The notes beneath the pieces were generated by a model. It worked only from the letters and a program-made list of their open reading frames with translations, searched no databases and was not told the DNA's origin. Made by a program: the position numbers and the translations under genes. DNA of 64,000 bases from Magnolia sinica (Eukaryota > Streptophyta > Magnoliopsida > Magnoliales > Magnoliaceae), in contig NC_080575.1 of assembly GCF_029962835.1 (NCBI RefSeq), positions 41,702,336 to 41,766,335 on the forward strand, read 5' to 3'. Shown here one piece after another: positions 1 to 60,800 of this stretch (position 1 is its first letter; each line of letters begins with the position of its first letter).

Positions 1-286
1 GATATGTTTCTATTTATGCTTATAACTTGATTCTTATTTACTATGGATGCATGAATAGATCAAATGCTAGGTGTTTGTTTTATTACACTCACTTGATATC
101 TCTATTTCACATAATAGACTACTATTCTGATAGTTTAAGTGTTAATTGCCCCCACCCCACCCCGACTTAGCCATAACTTTAAGCTCTTAGCTTTGTGGTA
201 TTGGTGTGATACACACGCACTTTCTTGGCTCGCATGTATGAAAAAGTTGAGATGAAAAATCACCGGAGTACTCATCATTTTATCCT
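1..286. other. No recognisable feature
   Basis: AT-rich sequence at the left edge with no coding similarity that I can see. It may be the continuation of the decayed LINE that becomes recognisable just downstream. Confidence 0.4.
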
Positions 287-1430
287 TTGCAGTGTTTGTT
301 TGTTTCAAGAATTATGGCTAATTGGTTTGGGAATATATTACCTAAAAGGATTTATGAAGAGCAAGGTGTTTTTCTAAAGACATTTTTTAAAGATCTCATC
401 AGCACAGAAAATGACACAGGTAGAAAAATTAGGGGTGAAAATGTGATGCTTAAACTTAATAGAGCAAAGGCTTATGATTGTATGAGGGGTTCATTATATG
501 TGTGCTAAGTTTAGTTTCTATAAATTTGGATCTTTTAGTAGAATTGGATCTCTTTAATCACTCAAATCATAAATAATTGCAGTCATGTATTTTAATTGAA
601 GTATGTGGTTACCTTAAATCCACCAGGGGCCTGAGGCAAGGGAACCCATTTCTCCTTTATTATTTCTTGCAAATCTCTTTACAACCAAGATTGATAAAAG
701 GCTTGTAGGTTGGAAATATAAATTTCCTTTTAGAGATGGAAAAACTATCCTTCTTATACATGTGTTAAATAGCATATGAATTCATTTGCTTTCAATTATG
801 AATCTCATTGTGATTATCAACAGAATTGCAAGAATGCTCTCTAGTTTTCTTTGTGGGAAATCATATTGGGTTTGAAGTGTCATTGGGTGGTATGGTCAAA
901 CTTTTATTTATTGGTGGAGGAATATGGTCTAGGATTGAAGAATTTAAGTAATGTTTGTAGAAGGCTTCCTTTTTAGTTAATATGGAATATGGAATCTTTG
1001 AAGGGCAAGGGACCATGGTCGAATTGCATGCAACTGAATACCTAAGGGGTTTTAGTTTTCATGATGTCTCTCTTTCTCATCATGGCTCAGCAATTTGGAA
1101 ATGTATTTACAGGTCACAAACAGATCTTGTCTTTTTTACTAGTTAAAATGGTTGATAATCAACGTTAATGCCAGTTTCTGGTTCGATTATCAATAAGGAA
1201 GCGGTGCGTTAGTGGAATTTGTTCAAAATGAAATTTTCCACCACAGAAAATGGAATTTCATAGTGTTCAGGGCTCAATTATCAATTATAACATTATAAGA
1301 TGGATCTAAGAAGATAAACTTGTTTGGATGACATCTGTCGGTGAGGAATTTTCTATGAAGTCAGCGTGGAAGAGTATTTGATCTACCTCTATTATTCGTT
1401 CGTCGTTGAAATAACTTTATTTTGAAGAAG
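287..1430 (+). pseudogene. Decayed L1-type LINE, reverse transcriptase to C-terminal region
   Basis: Fragments of a plant L1 ORF2 appear in order but in different frames. At 300-505 the peptide has the reverse transcriptase pattern around 'EEQG' and 'VMLKLNRAKAYD', where KLDxxKAYDR is usual. At about 628-660 'GLRQGNP' is followed by a frameshift. At about 1312-1378 'DKLVWMTSVGEEFSMKSAWK' resembles the L1 region downstream of the RT, near the zf-RVT zinc finger. Stops and frameshifts are frequent and no YADD box was seen, so it is a fossil. The left end is not defined. The right end is set by the copia LTR starting at 1460. The family call is fairly safe; the exact limits are not. Confidence 0.65.
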
Positions 1431-1459
1431 ATGCCCAAAATAGCTTTAATAGTGTTACA

Positions 1460-2132
1460 TGTTGATTGATGTCTTAAATCTATAAATTCAAGTGTCTATC
1501 GATGACAGCTTGATGCCATCGAGCAGACTTCAATGCCATCGAAGGCTGCTCAATGCCATTGGAAAATTTTGAGAATTTCATAATTAGTTGCTAAACTCTT
1601 TTGGTGTCCTACTTGATGCCATCGAAATAGGTTTGATGCCATCTAAATAGATTCGATGCCATTGACAAGTCATTGATAACATCGAAGTGCCATCAAGAAA
1701 ATTCAGAAAATACATGTTTAGTTGCTAGAACGTTTTGGCATTTTGTTCGATGCCATCGAAGGTGTCATCAAATGATCGTGCAAAGTTATGTAGAATTACG
1801 TAAGTGAGAGATTTATTTCCTATTTCGATTATGATTCACCTAGAGGCTATATATATGGGTGTAATCAGGAAAATGGGGTATCAAGAGCTTTTCAATTCGT
1901 TCCTAAGGTTTCAAGACTATAGCTTGGGTGATTCGAGGCTTGTTCGAATCAGATAATCTCTATCTCTTGTAATTTTCTACTTTCATAGTGCATAGCTGTC
2001 GCTTTGTGCCGTAATTTTTTTTTCTGAAAGGGTTTTTCCACGTTAAATTTTGAGTGTTTGTGATTAGGCTTGATTATGCGATTGGAATACTTTGCTTGAT
2101 TCATCTCTGTATGCTTCCACAGTCCTCTAACA
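1460..2132 (+). repeat. 5' LTR of copia element
   Basis: A 673-bp LTR, TG...CA. It holds a run of diverged GATGCCATCGA-like motifs (about 1508-1770) that are also found in the 3' LTR, giving the left half a minisatellite look. Both limits come from comparison with the 3' copy. Confidence 0.82.
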
Positions 2133-2155
2133 AATGGATCTGAAAGCTAGTATCA

Positions 2156-5100
2156 ATGGCTTCTAATCTTAAGTTTGATATTAAGAAGTATTCCGAGAAA
2201 AATAACTTTGAATTATGGAAGGTCAAGATGACCGGTCTCTTAGTTCATAAAGAATTGAATGATGCACTCCTTGAAAAGTGGCCGAATTCTATGACAGATG
2301 ATAAATATAATAAGATGGATAAAAAAGCAAGAACCTCCACTCAATTGTGCCTAACAGATGAGGTCATCTACAATGTCATAAGAGACAAAACTACAGCAAG
2401 TACATGGGTGAAATTAGATGACATCGAAGAAATCTCTTAAGAATCACCTATACTGGAAGCTTCAGTTGTTCAATCTGAAGATGCCAAAGGGCGGAGATGT
2501 TGAAGCCCACATAAGTAACTTTAAAAAGATGATTTACAAATTGTTGGATGTGGAGGAAACGATGAAGGATGAGGATCAGGCATGCATCTTGTTGAATTCT
2601 CTCCCAGCTTCGTATGAGTCATTTAAGGACTCGTTATGCACCAGTAGATGGACCCTTAGCATTGATACCGTTATTCATCCCTTCATGGAAAGGCGATGAG
2701 AAAAAAGCGGTGATGTGGGCGCAAATACTGATGCATTAGTTACAAGGGGGCGAAATTCTAAGCCGGACAGTGGATCTTCTTAATCGAGATCTAAATCCAA
2801 GGGCAAGGGCAAATGAAAGTTAAAGTGATGGAACTATAGGATGTCTGGGCACATGAAGAAGGATTGTACAAATCCTAAGGCAAGAAAAGAGAACTCAAAA
2901 GCTTCTTCCAGGGAAGCAAACACTGTCAAGTCTGATAAATATATGAGTGGAAGTGATGTATTGTCAGTGTCCATAGTCGAACAATTATACGATGATCAAA
3001 AGGATGAGTGGATTTTGGATATTGGAGTATCATATCACAAGATTCCTCATCGGAGTTGGTTCATCAGTTACAGAGAGTGTAATGGTGACCAGGTCTTTAT
3101 GGGCAATGATAATGCTTGTAATGTGGTGAGTGTTGTATCGGTGCGTATCAAGATGTTTGATGGCATGGAACATACCTTGACCGAGGTGAGACACATTCCT
3201 GATATGAGGAAGAGCTTGATATATCTTAATGCACTCGGGGCGCTTGGGTATAGATTCATCGATTTTAATCGCGTCCTTAAAGTTTCAAAAGGGGCACTCA
3301 TTGTTATTAAGGCATAGAGGAATGAAAATCTTACAAGTTGATTGAGAGCACTTCATTGGGTGGAGCTGCAGCGTTTGTAGCGAATTCCACGTCTGCAAGT
3401 ATGTGGCATGCACATCTGAGCCACATGAGCAAGCGAGGCATGAAGGTACTTTCTGACCATTTTTTAATTTCAGTCTTTAAAAGTTTTGATTTAAATATAT
3501 GCAAGCATTGTATAAATGGTAAACATTTAAGGTTATCTTTTACATCTAGAAAACATGTATGTAAGGATGTTCTTGATTATATGTATTCTGATGTATGGTG
3601 GTTGGCACCCGTGGTTTCTGCTGAAGGGTCATCATGGTTTGTCATGTTCATTGATGACTACTCCAAGAAAGTGTGGGTTTATTTTATGAAAAATAAATTC
3701 GATATTTTCACCAACTTCAAGCAGTGGAAGGCGATGGTTGAAAAATAGTTAGGGTGAAAGGTAAAGGTACTAAGGATAGATAATGGCAGAGAATTTACTT
3801 CAGGTGAATTTAATCAATATTGTAAGAATGAAGGGATCGATGCATCTGGTGTGTGGCACACTGTGTTGTGCCTTACGATCCCTTCGTTCTTAGAATATTG
3901 ATGAATTAGACTCTCTTGGAGAGGGCCCGATGGATGATTAGTAATGTTGTGTTGGGCAAGAAACTGTGGACTAAGGCCATTAATAAAGCCTATTACTTGG
4001 TGAATCAGTCTACTTCTATGGCCATTGATTACAAAATTCCAGAAAAAGTATTGAGTGGTCAGCAGGTAGACTACTCAGGATTGTGTGTGTTTGGTTATAA
4101 AGCTTACTCTTATGTACCGTCAATTGAGAGAGATAAGCTAGACCAAAGACTAAAAAAAAAGTATATTTTTGTTGGCTATGGTGGTGGTGTGAAGGGGTAC
4201 ATGTTATATGACTGGATTACACGAAAAATCATTACTAAGCATGCGTCAAATTCGACAAAAGATACCTATTCCATAAAGATGAGCACGAGGAACCGGAAAA
4301 GTTGGTTATGGACATTCAAGTAGACATAGATGATACACAGGTTGTTATTGATACACAGACAAAGGTACAGGAACAGGTGGAGTAGACACTTGTGAGAAAG
4401 AATCCACCGCGGGGTCCCAGGTTACCGGCAAGATACATGGATGACTCAAATGTTGCATATGCCTTCATTACAGATGAGGGGGATCTATCTACTCTTTAAG
4501 AGGCTCTTGATGAGTCTAATACGGAAAAGTAGAAAGCAGCGATGGACGATGAGATGGACTCCATGTATAAGAATGAGACATGGGAGCTGGTGAAGCTTCC
4601 CGTTGGCTGAAAAGTGATTGGTGCAAGTAGATCTTTAAAAAAAACATGATAGTTACAAGACAAGGTTGGTAATGAATGGATACACTCAAAATAAAAAGGT
4701 CAGAGAACATGAAGCAAGTATCTATCATATTCATGTTGGCGCTGGTTGCCCAATATAATCTTAAGCTGGAGTAGATGGATGTGTAGACTACCTTCCTGCA
4801 TGAGGAATTAGAAGAGTAGATCTACATGAAGCAACCAGAGGGCTTTAAAATAAAAGGGTCAGAGAACAAGATTTGTAGGTTGAATAGGTCGTTGTATGGC
4901 CTGAAACAGTCGTATATGCAGTGGTACTAAAAATTGATTATTTCATGATGAGTCAGAAGTTTATTATGAGTGAGTATGATCATTGTGTCTATTACAAGAC
5001 ACTAAGTGATGGAAAATTCATCATCCTGGTATTGTATATTGATGACATATCGATCGCCAATCATAGCATGTTTGAGATCGACTTACTGAAGACTTAGTTA

Positions 5101-5990
5101 TCAGGGACATTTGAGATGAAAGATTTGAAGGCTAGAAAGAGGGTTTTCGGCATTGATATACATAAAGATAAGAAGATGAGCAAGTTTTGGTTATCTCAGA
5201 TAGAATACCTTGAGAAAGTATTGATCAAGTATGGGATAGATAAGGCAAAGCCAGTCAGCATTCCCCACGCGACTTATTTTAAGCTCTCATCGGAACAATG
5301 TCCTAAAATATATGAGGAAAAGCAAGTTATGTCTCGTGTGCCTTATTCAAATACGGTTGGTATTTTGATGTATGTCATGGTTTGTATGCGATAGAATATT
5401 TCATATGCATTTGGTGTTGTTAGCAGATACATGTCAAAACCCCAGAAAGTAACAATGGGAAGCAGTGAAATGACTACTTCAATACATTCGAGGTACGCAG
5501 GACTATGTCTTATCTTTTAAGAAATCAGGGACCAAGTTAGTAAGGTATGTGGATTCTGATTACGCGGGTAGTGTGGATAGTAGAAGGTCGACTTCCAATT
5601 ACTCGTTAGTACTAGTGGGTGGAGCGATCAGTTAGATATCAAAGCTTCAACTATGGTGGCTCTTTCCACGACCAAAGCTGAGTATATGGCAGTGACGGAT
5701 GCATTCAAGGAAGGTGTTTGGTTGAGGGAGAAATAAATCAATTGGGGCTTCAACAGGAAGTTGTGCAGGTTAATTGTTACAGCGAAAGCATGATCAATTT
5801 GGCTAAAAAACTCTGTTTATCACTCACATATCAAACACATTGATGTTCATCGCCATTTTATCTGACAGGTGCTATGAGGCGTGACTTTGGAGAAGATTCA
5901 CATAGGCGTGAATTCGGCGGACATGCTCACTAAGGTGGTTTCTTCAAAGAAGTTCAAGTTATGTGCAACTTCCCTGGACTTGGCGAAAGT
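2156..5990 (+). pseudogene. Copia gag-pol polyprotein, multiply interrupted
   Basis: Gag begins at ATG 2156 (MASNLKFDIKKY) and continues in a second frame at 2418-2699; this is the copia gag family with 'NNFELWKVKM'. The zinc knuckle near 2826-2870 is damaged (W-N-Y-R-M-S-G-H-M-K-K-D-C, with the second Cys replaced by Tyr). The protease near 3003 reads DIG where DSG is expected. Integrase GAG-pre and core blocks run 3390-4320 ('HLSHMSKRGM', 'FIDDYSKKVW'). Reverse transcriptase remnants run about 4500-5390 and include 'LYIDDISI'. RNase H runs about 5395-5990 and ends near 'SADMLTK'. At least ten stops or frameshifts separate the blocks. No protein could be made from this copy. Confidence 0.85.
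3804..3911. repeat. Inverted duplication (foldback) inside the copia integrase
   Basis: The arm 3804-3839 recurs in reverse complement at 3876-3911 with only a few mismatches, around a 36-bp loop. The second arm sits where the 'TPQQNG' block of copia integrase should be, so about 70 bp of pol have been replaced by an inverted copy of the upstream sequence. Confidence 0.8.
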
Positions 5991-6105
5991 ATAAAAGGAA
6001 GACGAAGGATGCACAAGAAGCGATGGTGGAGCTATGATGTAAGGGGGAATTAAAGATGAGGAAAATGAAGATATGAAGATTAGCGATTGAAGACATGGTG
6101 GATAT

Positions 6106-6715
6106 TGTTGATTGATGTCTTAAATTTGTAAATTCAACTGTCTGTCGATGACAGCTCGATGCCATAGAGCAAACTTCAATGCCATTGAAAAAATCTAAAA
6201 ATTTCACAATTGGTTGCTAGACACTTTTAGTGTCCTGCTCGATGTCATCAACGAGCTATCGATGAAATAGAAGTGTCATCGAGAAAATTTGAAAAATACA
6301 TGTTTTAGTCATTGAAAGTTTTGGTATTTTGTTCGATGCCATCAAAGGTATCATCGAACGATCGCGCAAAGTTACACAAAATTGCGCAAGTGTGGGATTT
6401 ATTTCCTATTTCGATTATTATTCACCTATATGCTATATATATGGGTGTAATTGAGAATAGAGGGTATCAAGAGATTTTTAATTCATTTATAGGGTTTTAA
6501 GGGTGTAGCTTGGGTGATCCGAGGCTTGTTCAAATCAGGTAATCTCTCTCTTGTAATTTTTTGGTTTCATAGTGCATATATGTAGCATTGTGCCAAGGTT
6601 TTTTTCCCGAAATGATTTTTCCACGTTAAATTCGGAGTGTTTGTGATTAGGCTTGATTGTGCGATTAGAATACTTTGCTTGATTTATCTCTATATGCTTC
6701 CGCGATCCCCCTACA
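6106..6715 (+). repeat. 3' LTR of copia element
   Basis: A 610-bp copy of the 5' LTR (same TGTTGATTGATG start, ends CTACA). It is shorter mainly because roughly 60 bp of the GATGCCATCGA-motif region is missing. Confidence 0.82.
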
Positions 6716-7140
6716 TGATGAATGTACCCTAAAAAAGGAGACATGAACCTTAATCCCACAAACAATAAATGAACCATCAAATATGCAAAAAGATGGAAAG
6801 CGAATTCTGTCTCGAAACAAGCATTACAAGCCATAGCAGGAAGATGAAGTTGAGTCTTGAAAATGGGGAAACTAGAAGAATAACAGACGTGGTGTGGTTC
6901 ACCAATTCCAAGAGAGGCAAGAGCCTTAGCCGGTGCACTGCAAGTTGAGGGCAAAAATGGATTTAGCACAAAAGTATACCATTGAAGATTTCAGCCATTA
7001 AGCTGCGTTCCCACTGACATTGCAGTTCAGGGAATAGGGAACATCTTTATCTCATGGCATTGAAGACATGCATCGTTTGGGTTATGATGGCTAACACTAC
7101 TGTCTATATGAATTTTTCTTCAATGCTCTAATTCAGGCTC
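6716..7140. other. Intergenic, nothing recognised
   Basis: Unique-looking sequence between the copia LTR and the MITE. The small reading frames have no features of a real gene. Confidence 0.4.
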
Positions 7141-7149
7141 ATCAATTTG

Positions 7150-7684
7150 GGACGCCGATTGCCTGCGAATCGCCTTTCACATGAAGTTCCTGCGCTGGGA
7201 AGCTATGTGGGGCCCACCGTGATGTTTGTGATAAATCCACCTCGCCCATCATTTTGCCAGATAATTTTAGGGAATGAGACAAAAAAAAAATTGAGGTGAA
7301 TACAAAACTCAAGTGCGCCACACGATAGGAAACTGTGGGGTATGGAAATGCTTACCATTGAAACTTCCCCGGCTCTACCTTGATGTTTATATGCCATCCA
7401 AACCATTTACAAGGTCATTCCAACTAGGATGAGTTGAAAACATGAAAAATCTAGTCTAATACAAAACTGTGGCAGTATGAATGATTCAACGGTGGCCATT
7501 CAATCCCGACTGTTTCCTCTCATGCGCCCCACTTGAGTCATCGTTCCGCCTCATTTTTGGTCTCATGTCCTAAAATGATCTGGCAAAATGGATGGGCGGG
7601 GTAGATTTCTCACAAACATCATGAAGAGCCCCACCTAGCTTCCCAGCACACCTTGCTGAAGCCTTTGGCAGGCAATACGCGTCC
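7150..7684. mobile_element. Mutator-like MITE with long terminal inverted repeats
   Basis: A 535-bp element flanked by a perfect 9-bp direct repeat, ATCAATTTG, at 7141-7149 and 7685-7693; 9 bp is the usual Mutator target duplication. The ends are inverted copies: GGACGCCGATTGCCTG on the left, and GGACGCGTATTGCCTG read inward from the right. The homology continues for roughly 200 bp per side, covering the 'GTTTGTGAnAAATC' and 'TTTTGCCAGAT' stretches at 7223-7270 and 7575-7615, so the element is close to one large palindrome with a short central spacer. It has no coding capacity. It lies 1.6 kb past the PCH2 stop codon. Confidence 0.88.
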
Positions 7685-7693
7685 ATCAATTTG

Positions 7694-9294
7694 TTAGGCA
7701 GCAAGCTCCTCATTGGTGCTCCAATGCATCTTTCAAAAGACTAATTCACAGCTCTTGATATAGTTCTGGGAAATTTGGACGGCAATAAATTGAGCTAAAT
7801 TTCAAGTTCATCTATTGAAGGCGTGAAGGATTTTTAGAAAAGGTTTTGGTTCAGCTTTCATTGGCCACTGAGAACTTTGATGAGGCTCATTGCCCAAAAA
7901 TAACGTTGATTTTTTATTTTTATTTTTTAATCCATTACTCTCCAACAGGTTCAAGTTAGAAGTATTTTTCCTGTCCCTTTTTTTTTTTTGTAAAACAACC
8001 TGATGATTAGTTTAAATTAAACATTGACAGGGCGCTGTCATTATTATGGAATTTGTTCAAATGTAATTGTGGAGCTTCATGCATTATTGGACCATATTAG
8101 ATACTCGTTTTTATTTTTTTGGATTAAATATCCACCATCTTACAGAATGAGATTCCAAGCATTTAGTTGAAATGATTCTTTCAGGGATTTCAAAAGTCTG
8201 AAAGAAATGGAATTGTTGGGTAGAATTGAAGGATTTGAGAACAAAGTTTCTAATTAATCATGCATATTTTAGAGAAGGGAACAAAGTGTCTTGCAACCCT
8301 GCCAAAAGGGATGGTGAGTAGGTTGTTTATTCATTTTTTTATGTCGCTTCTAGGAATCCTGTTCATGCAAGAATATATATCTTTTCTTAGATTCCACGAG
8401 CTTAAATGACATTTGGTGCTAATCTCTGTTCTCTTTCTTAGGCTGGAATGTCCCCGTCCTTGATGTAACTGTTTCTTTATTAATATAGCTAGCAGTGGTA
8501 CCGTCTGTTGCCAATGGGATAGGTGGCAACCCCTAGTGGGGGCCATTCCCCCCACAGGTGCCTTGAGGGAGATCCCTCCCTCTTTGGAATGTGCAATGCA
8601 TGCTCTGCCTCGGACCAGATCATGTATCCCCCATTTGAGTCACGTATTCGTGTTCCCATCTAGTAGCCCACACATTCGCACCTCCATCTAGTGGGCTGCA
8701 TATTCGCGATCTTCAGGTGGACCGTATTCTCATGCTCCTTGGACCCTGCATTGCACCATGGTGTTTGTGCCTTCCCTGTTTCACTATGAGGTGAGAGAAA
8801 GAAATGAGACATATAAATGGGGCCATCTACTTGTTTTTTTGTTTTTTTACTGGACTGTCATTGTATACCATCTTCATTGTATCAAGGAGGCAGATTGGCT
8901 TGTCTTCCCACATGTCATTGATTTAAGCAGGCCACTGAGATCCGTGTTTCGGCTCCCCAATTGAGTTGTATAATCATGTCGCTCGGTTTATAATAAAAAT
9001 AATAATATAATAATAATCTAGAATATAACATGCCATGCCTGTAGATATGCGCCCAACACCGTCCATCCACCTTTACCCAAGAAAGGGAAAAAAAAAAAGT
9101 AATCAAAGATGAATCTCACTAACATAGGAGACACATATTGGAATGAATTCATGGATTTTGCCACTTTTCACACTAGAGATTGATACATCATTTGATAAGT
9201 TGGGATCGAATCCAAGACCTCAATGTTGAAATGCACCGACTTCAACTGACCTATGGGCTCGGACCCAAAATTTGATACATGAAAACACTAAATC
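7694..9294. other. 3' flank and 3' UTR of PCH2, mostly unassigned
   Basis: About 1.6 kb between the MITE and the PCH2 stop codon. The part nearest 9294 should hold the 3' UTR on the minus strand, but I could not pick a polyadenylation signal with confidence. Around 8400-8510 the plus strand resembles the 3' tail of a plant L1 (TTGATGTAACTGTTTC, then TTTATTAATATA), but this is weak. Confidence 0.35.
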
Positions 9295-57346
<48,052 letters not shown>

Positions 57347-57435
57347 CTGAAAAAATAAATACATAATGTTAAAGCCCCTTGATTTACATTGATACACCAT
57401 CCTCTAAAGGCTCGAGCTTTTAGAGCAAGTGGTGA

Positions 57436-57635
57436 TTTGACACATAAAATCAGCCAAATAAACAGGACTGATAAAGATGAATTGCACAACTACAAAGGTA
57501 AATGATCAAATTGTAGGCTTTTGATTCTCACTATCACATAAAATCAGCCACGACTGAAACAGGACTGCCATCAATGAATTGCACAAGTACATTATAAATT
57601 GATAGCCTTTTTTAATTTCACTATCATGTAAAACA
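57436..57635 (+). repeat. Two-to-three-copy direct repeat of about 90 bp
   Basis: CACATAAAATCAGCCA...ACAGGACTG...ATGAATTGCACAA begins near 57441 and again near 57533, with a partial third copy near 57622 (CTATCATGTAAAACAG). A scrap resembling the TRIM LTR (GAGCTTTTAGAGCAAGTGGT, about 57413) lies just before. Confidence 0.75.
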
Positions 57636-57692
57636 GAGTGTAAAAGTTCCATATGCATTCCAAGCAATCGACTGAGCACTCAAGTGGTACCA

Positions 57693-57780
57693 GTACGGTC
57701 ACGCACTCCAGTGGTAGCAGTACCACTGTAAGCATAGGGCAGACGTGGGGTCCATGTCATGTATTCACACTATCTATCAA
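57693..57780. repeat. Left arm of a widely spaced inverted repeat
   Basis: CACTCCAGTGGTA...CACTGTAAGCAT...GACGTGGGGTCC...ATGTATTCACACTATCT matches 61723-61815 in reverse complement with moderate divergence over about 85 bp. It could be one end of a MITE split by the L1 that lies between the arms. Confidence 0.55.
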
Positions 57781-57889
57781 ATGGGACCCTCTTAAACCCT
57801 TGTTAAAGCTGATTAATATGGGCTGTATGAACATACAGCCCACCCAATCCACTGTTTCTATTCTTTAGTTCCTCTCCTTGTGAGCAAAT

Positions 57890-60800
57890 TCACGCTTTTG
57901 ACTTGCTCGACGAAGAGGGAAGATTGACTCCCGAAGATAGAAAAGGGATGATGTCTTGCTGGCCTATGTTAGTCAGGCCAAGGAGGAGGAAATCAAATGG
58001 CGGCAAATATTAGGGCGGTGTGGCTAAAAGCTGGGGATAAAAACACGTGTTTCTTCCACAGTATAGCCAGCGCACAGTCCTGTGCTGACAAAATTTCTTC
58101 CGTTGAAGTAGATGGTTCCCCTACTTTGGACAAAACTAAGATATGTGATGCTATTGTATCCTTCTACAAGAAGCTATTAGCGGAAGAGAAGTGGAACAGA
58201 CGGATGTTGGATTTCCTGGATTTCAAGAAGTTATCTAATGAGGTTGCAGCTGATTTGGAAAAGCTGTTTTCCGAAGAATTGAAGGCGACTATTGCCTCTA
58301 TGTGCGGTGACAAGGTGCCTGGCCCAGATGGATTCCCAATCCTCTTTTTCCAAAAGTTCTGGCACATTCTTAGGAAGGACATTATGGATTTCATCACCGA
58401 GTTTTGGGAAAGAAGTCGTCTACCTACTGAACTGAGGGCTTCTTTTATTGCTCTTATCCCCAAAATTCAAGGAGTGGAGCAGTTGAAGGACTTCAGGTTG
58501 TTAAGTTTGACTGGGAGCCCATACAAGATTTTGGCTAAGACACTTGCTTCCAGGTAGATAGATTTTAGATAGCTCTCTTATTGCCCATGAATGTATTGAT
58601 TCTAGACACGGGGGCATGGAGGCAGGTCTATTGTGCAAGTTGGACCTCGAGAAGGCGTATGATCATGTCAATGGGGACTTCCTCGACTATATGATGGAGA
58701 GGCTAGGTTCTGATGCCAAACGGAGGGGATGGATCAAGGCTTGTATCCAATCCACGTCTTTTTCTGTTTTAGCTAATGGTGCACCAAAAGGTTTTTTCAA
58801 AGCTTCTTGTGGCCTAAGGCAGGGAGATCCATTATCACAGTACTTATTTGTGGTGGTTGGCGAAGCTCTAAGCAGAATGCTATCCAGAGGGGCTGATAAT
58901 GGCTTGTTCTCAAGCTTTCATATGGCAAGGGTTGGAAATCAGATCACACAACTCCAATATGTAGATGACACGTTGCTTTTTTGTGAAGCGAAGGAAGATG
59001 TGGTGGATAGCTTAAGGAAAATTCTGGTGTGTTTCGAGCAATGTTGTCAAATTGCATATGCCTATGCGCATATGCGATCGCACAATCACATATGTGACAG
59101 CATTTTTTTATTTTTTTAATTAAAAAATCAAAAAATATGGAAAAATTCAAAATATATATAAGAAATTAAGGGTAACTTTGCTAAGTTAATAGATAACTAA
59201 TTTTACATATTTAAAATATATTTGAGACAAATAAAATCAATTAAACAATGAAGTAAACATCAAGTGCTTGAATCTTGATCTTCCAACTTCCATGAGGGAA
59301 TGAAGGGGGAAAAGAGAGGGAGAGAGAGAGAGAGAGAGAGAGATTAAGACCACTTAGAATTAAGAAATGTAAGAGAAGAAGAGAGTAGGAGAGTTTTGGA
59401 GTGAGAATATTGCAAATGAGGGAGGTTTGGAAGCCTTTTTATAGGCAAAAGGTTGTTTTTTTTACCCAAAAAAAAAACAAATGTGCCAACCATTGGCCAA
59501 TATGCAATCATGTATGTTGTATGCTATCGCATACATCGCATATGCAATCGCATATTTTCGCATATGTGCCAGATCGCATATGCGACCTGCATATGAATAT
59601 GCGCATATGCAGTCGCACATGACAACAATGGTTTGAGGCAACAACAGGGTTAAAGATTAACGTGACGAAGTCTGAAATGCTTGGAGCGCACATTGAAGGG
59701 GAGGAGCTCAACCGATTTGCTGCCATTTTTGGGTGCAAAACGGGTGCCTTCCCTTCATCCTATTTGGGTCTTCCTTTGTGTATAGGGAAGCCAGCTAAGC
59801 ATTTGTGGAATAAGGTGATCGAAAGAATCGAGCAGAAGCTAGCTTCTAAAAGCGTTAGGGTTTGTCTCGGCCGGTTGACTATACTTGAATCAGCTTTCTC
59901 CAATATGCCAATTTACTTCTTATCGTTATTTAAATGTCCTAGATTAGTGTTGGAAAGGCTAGATAAGTTGAGGAGAAATTTTCTTGGTCAGGAGCTAGCG
60001 AAAAGAGAAAGTTCCATATTCTAAAGTGGAAGGAAGTGTGCAAGTTGGTTCAAGAGGGTGGGTCTAAAGCAGTCGGAGGCCATGAACATTGTGTTGCTTG
60101 GGAAGTGGATTTGGAGCTTTGGAGTAGAAGAAAGGAGATTGTGGAGAGAGGTGATAACGAGCAAGTATAACACGCAGGAAGGTGGGTGGTTTGTGAGAAA
60201 ACCTTCGCTATATAGGGCGTTCGCAATCTGGAAGGCGATAGCAAGGGCAGAGCACACGATCAAGTGTGGAATCTCTTTCAGGTTGGGTAGAGGTAATCAA
60301 ATTCGATTTTGGATCAATCGATGGTGTGGCAACCAAGCTCTTCAGACCATTTTCTCGAGGAGAGCCCTGTTAGCTATTGATAGATTTGTCTGGGTGACCA
60401 ACTGTTTTTCCTTAGTTCAGGGATCGGTCGTGTGGGTCCTACCTTGCCGTGGGGATTTGTCAGAAGAAGAAATTGATGAAGGGGTTGCGCTCTTGGACAT
60501 CCTTAAGAATGTCATACCCAAAGTTAATGATAGTGATCATATCTATTGGTTTAGGCATCGGACGGGGATCTTTTTGGTGAAGTCTCTCTCTATAAGCTTA
60601 TTATTGAGGTTCATATTCTGTCAAGCTCACCTTTCCCCTATCTTTTCTGGCATTATGGAGCTTCCCCTAGGGTGACAGCTTTTATGTGGCTTCTTGGGCA
60701 GGGAAAGATTCTCAACATATACAACTTGCAGAAGAAATCTATGGTTCTCCCTAACATTTGCCTCATGTGTATGGCTGATGGGGAGTCGGTCGACCATTTG

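Larger units (their letters stand above)
1460..6715 (+). mobile_element. Ty1/copia LTR retrotransposon, full length but degenerate
   Basis: A 5.26-kb element with direct LTRs (1460-2132 and 6106-6715) and copia-order pol domains between them: gag, protease, integrase, reverse transcriptase, RNase H. The LTRs start TGTTGATTGATG and end in CA. A weak initiator-Met-like primer site (TGGATCTGAAAGC) follows the 5' LTR. No 5-bp target duplication was found: TTACA lies on the left and TGATG on the right. Every domain has in-frame stops, and the LTRs differ by many substitutions and a deletion, so the copy is old. It lies about 2.6 kb beyond the 3' end of the PCH2 coding region. Confidence 0.88.

Noticed and set aside
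1460..2132. GATGCCATCGA motif runs as a CRISPR array
   Set aside because: The motifs are diverged, irregularly spaced and lie within a plant LTR.
1455..6720. A target duplication for the first copia element
   Set aside because: TTACA on the left and TGATG on the right do not match. Either the duplication has decayed or the ends recombined.
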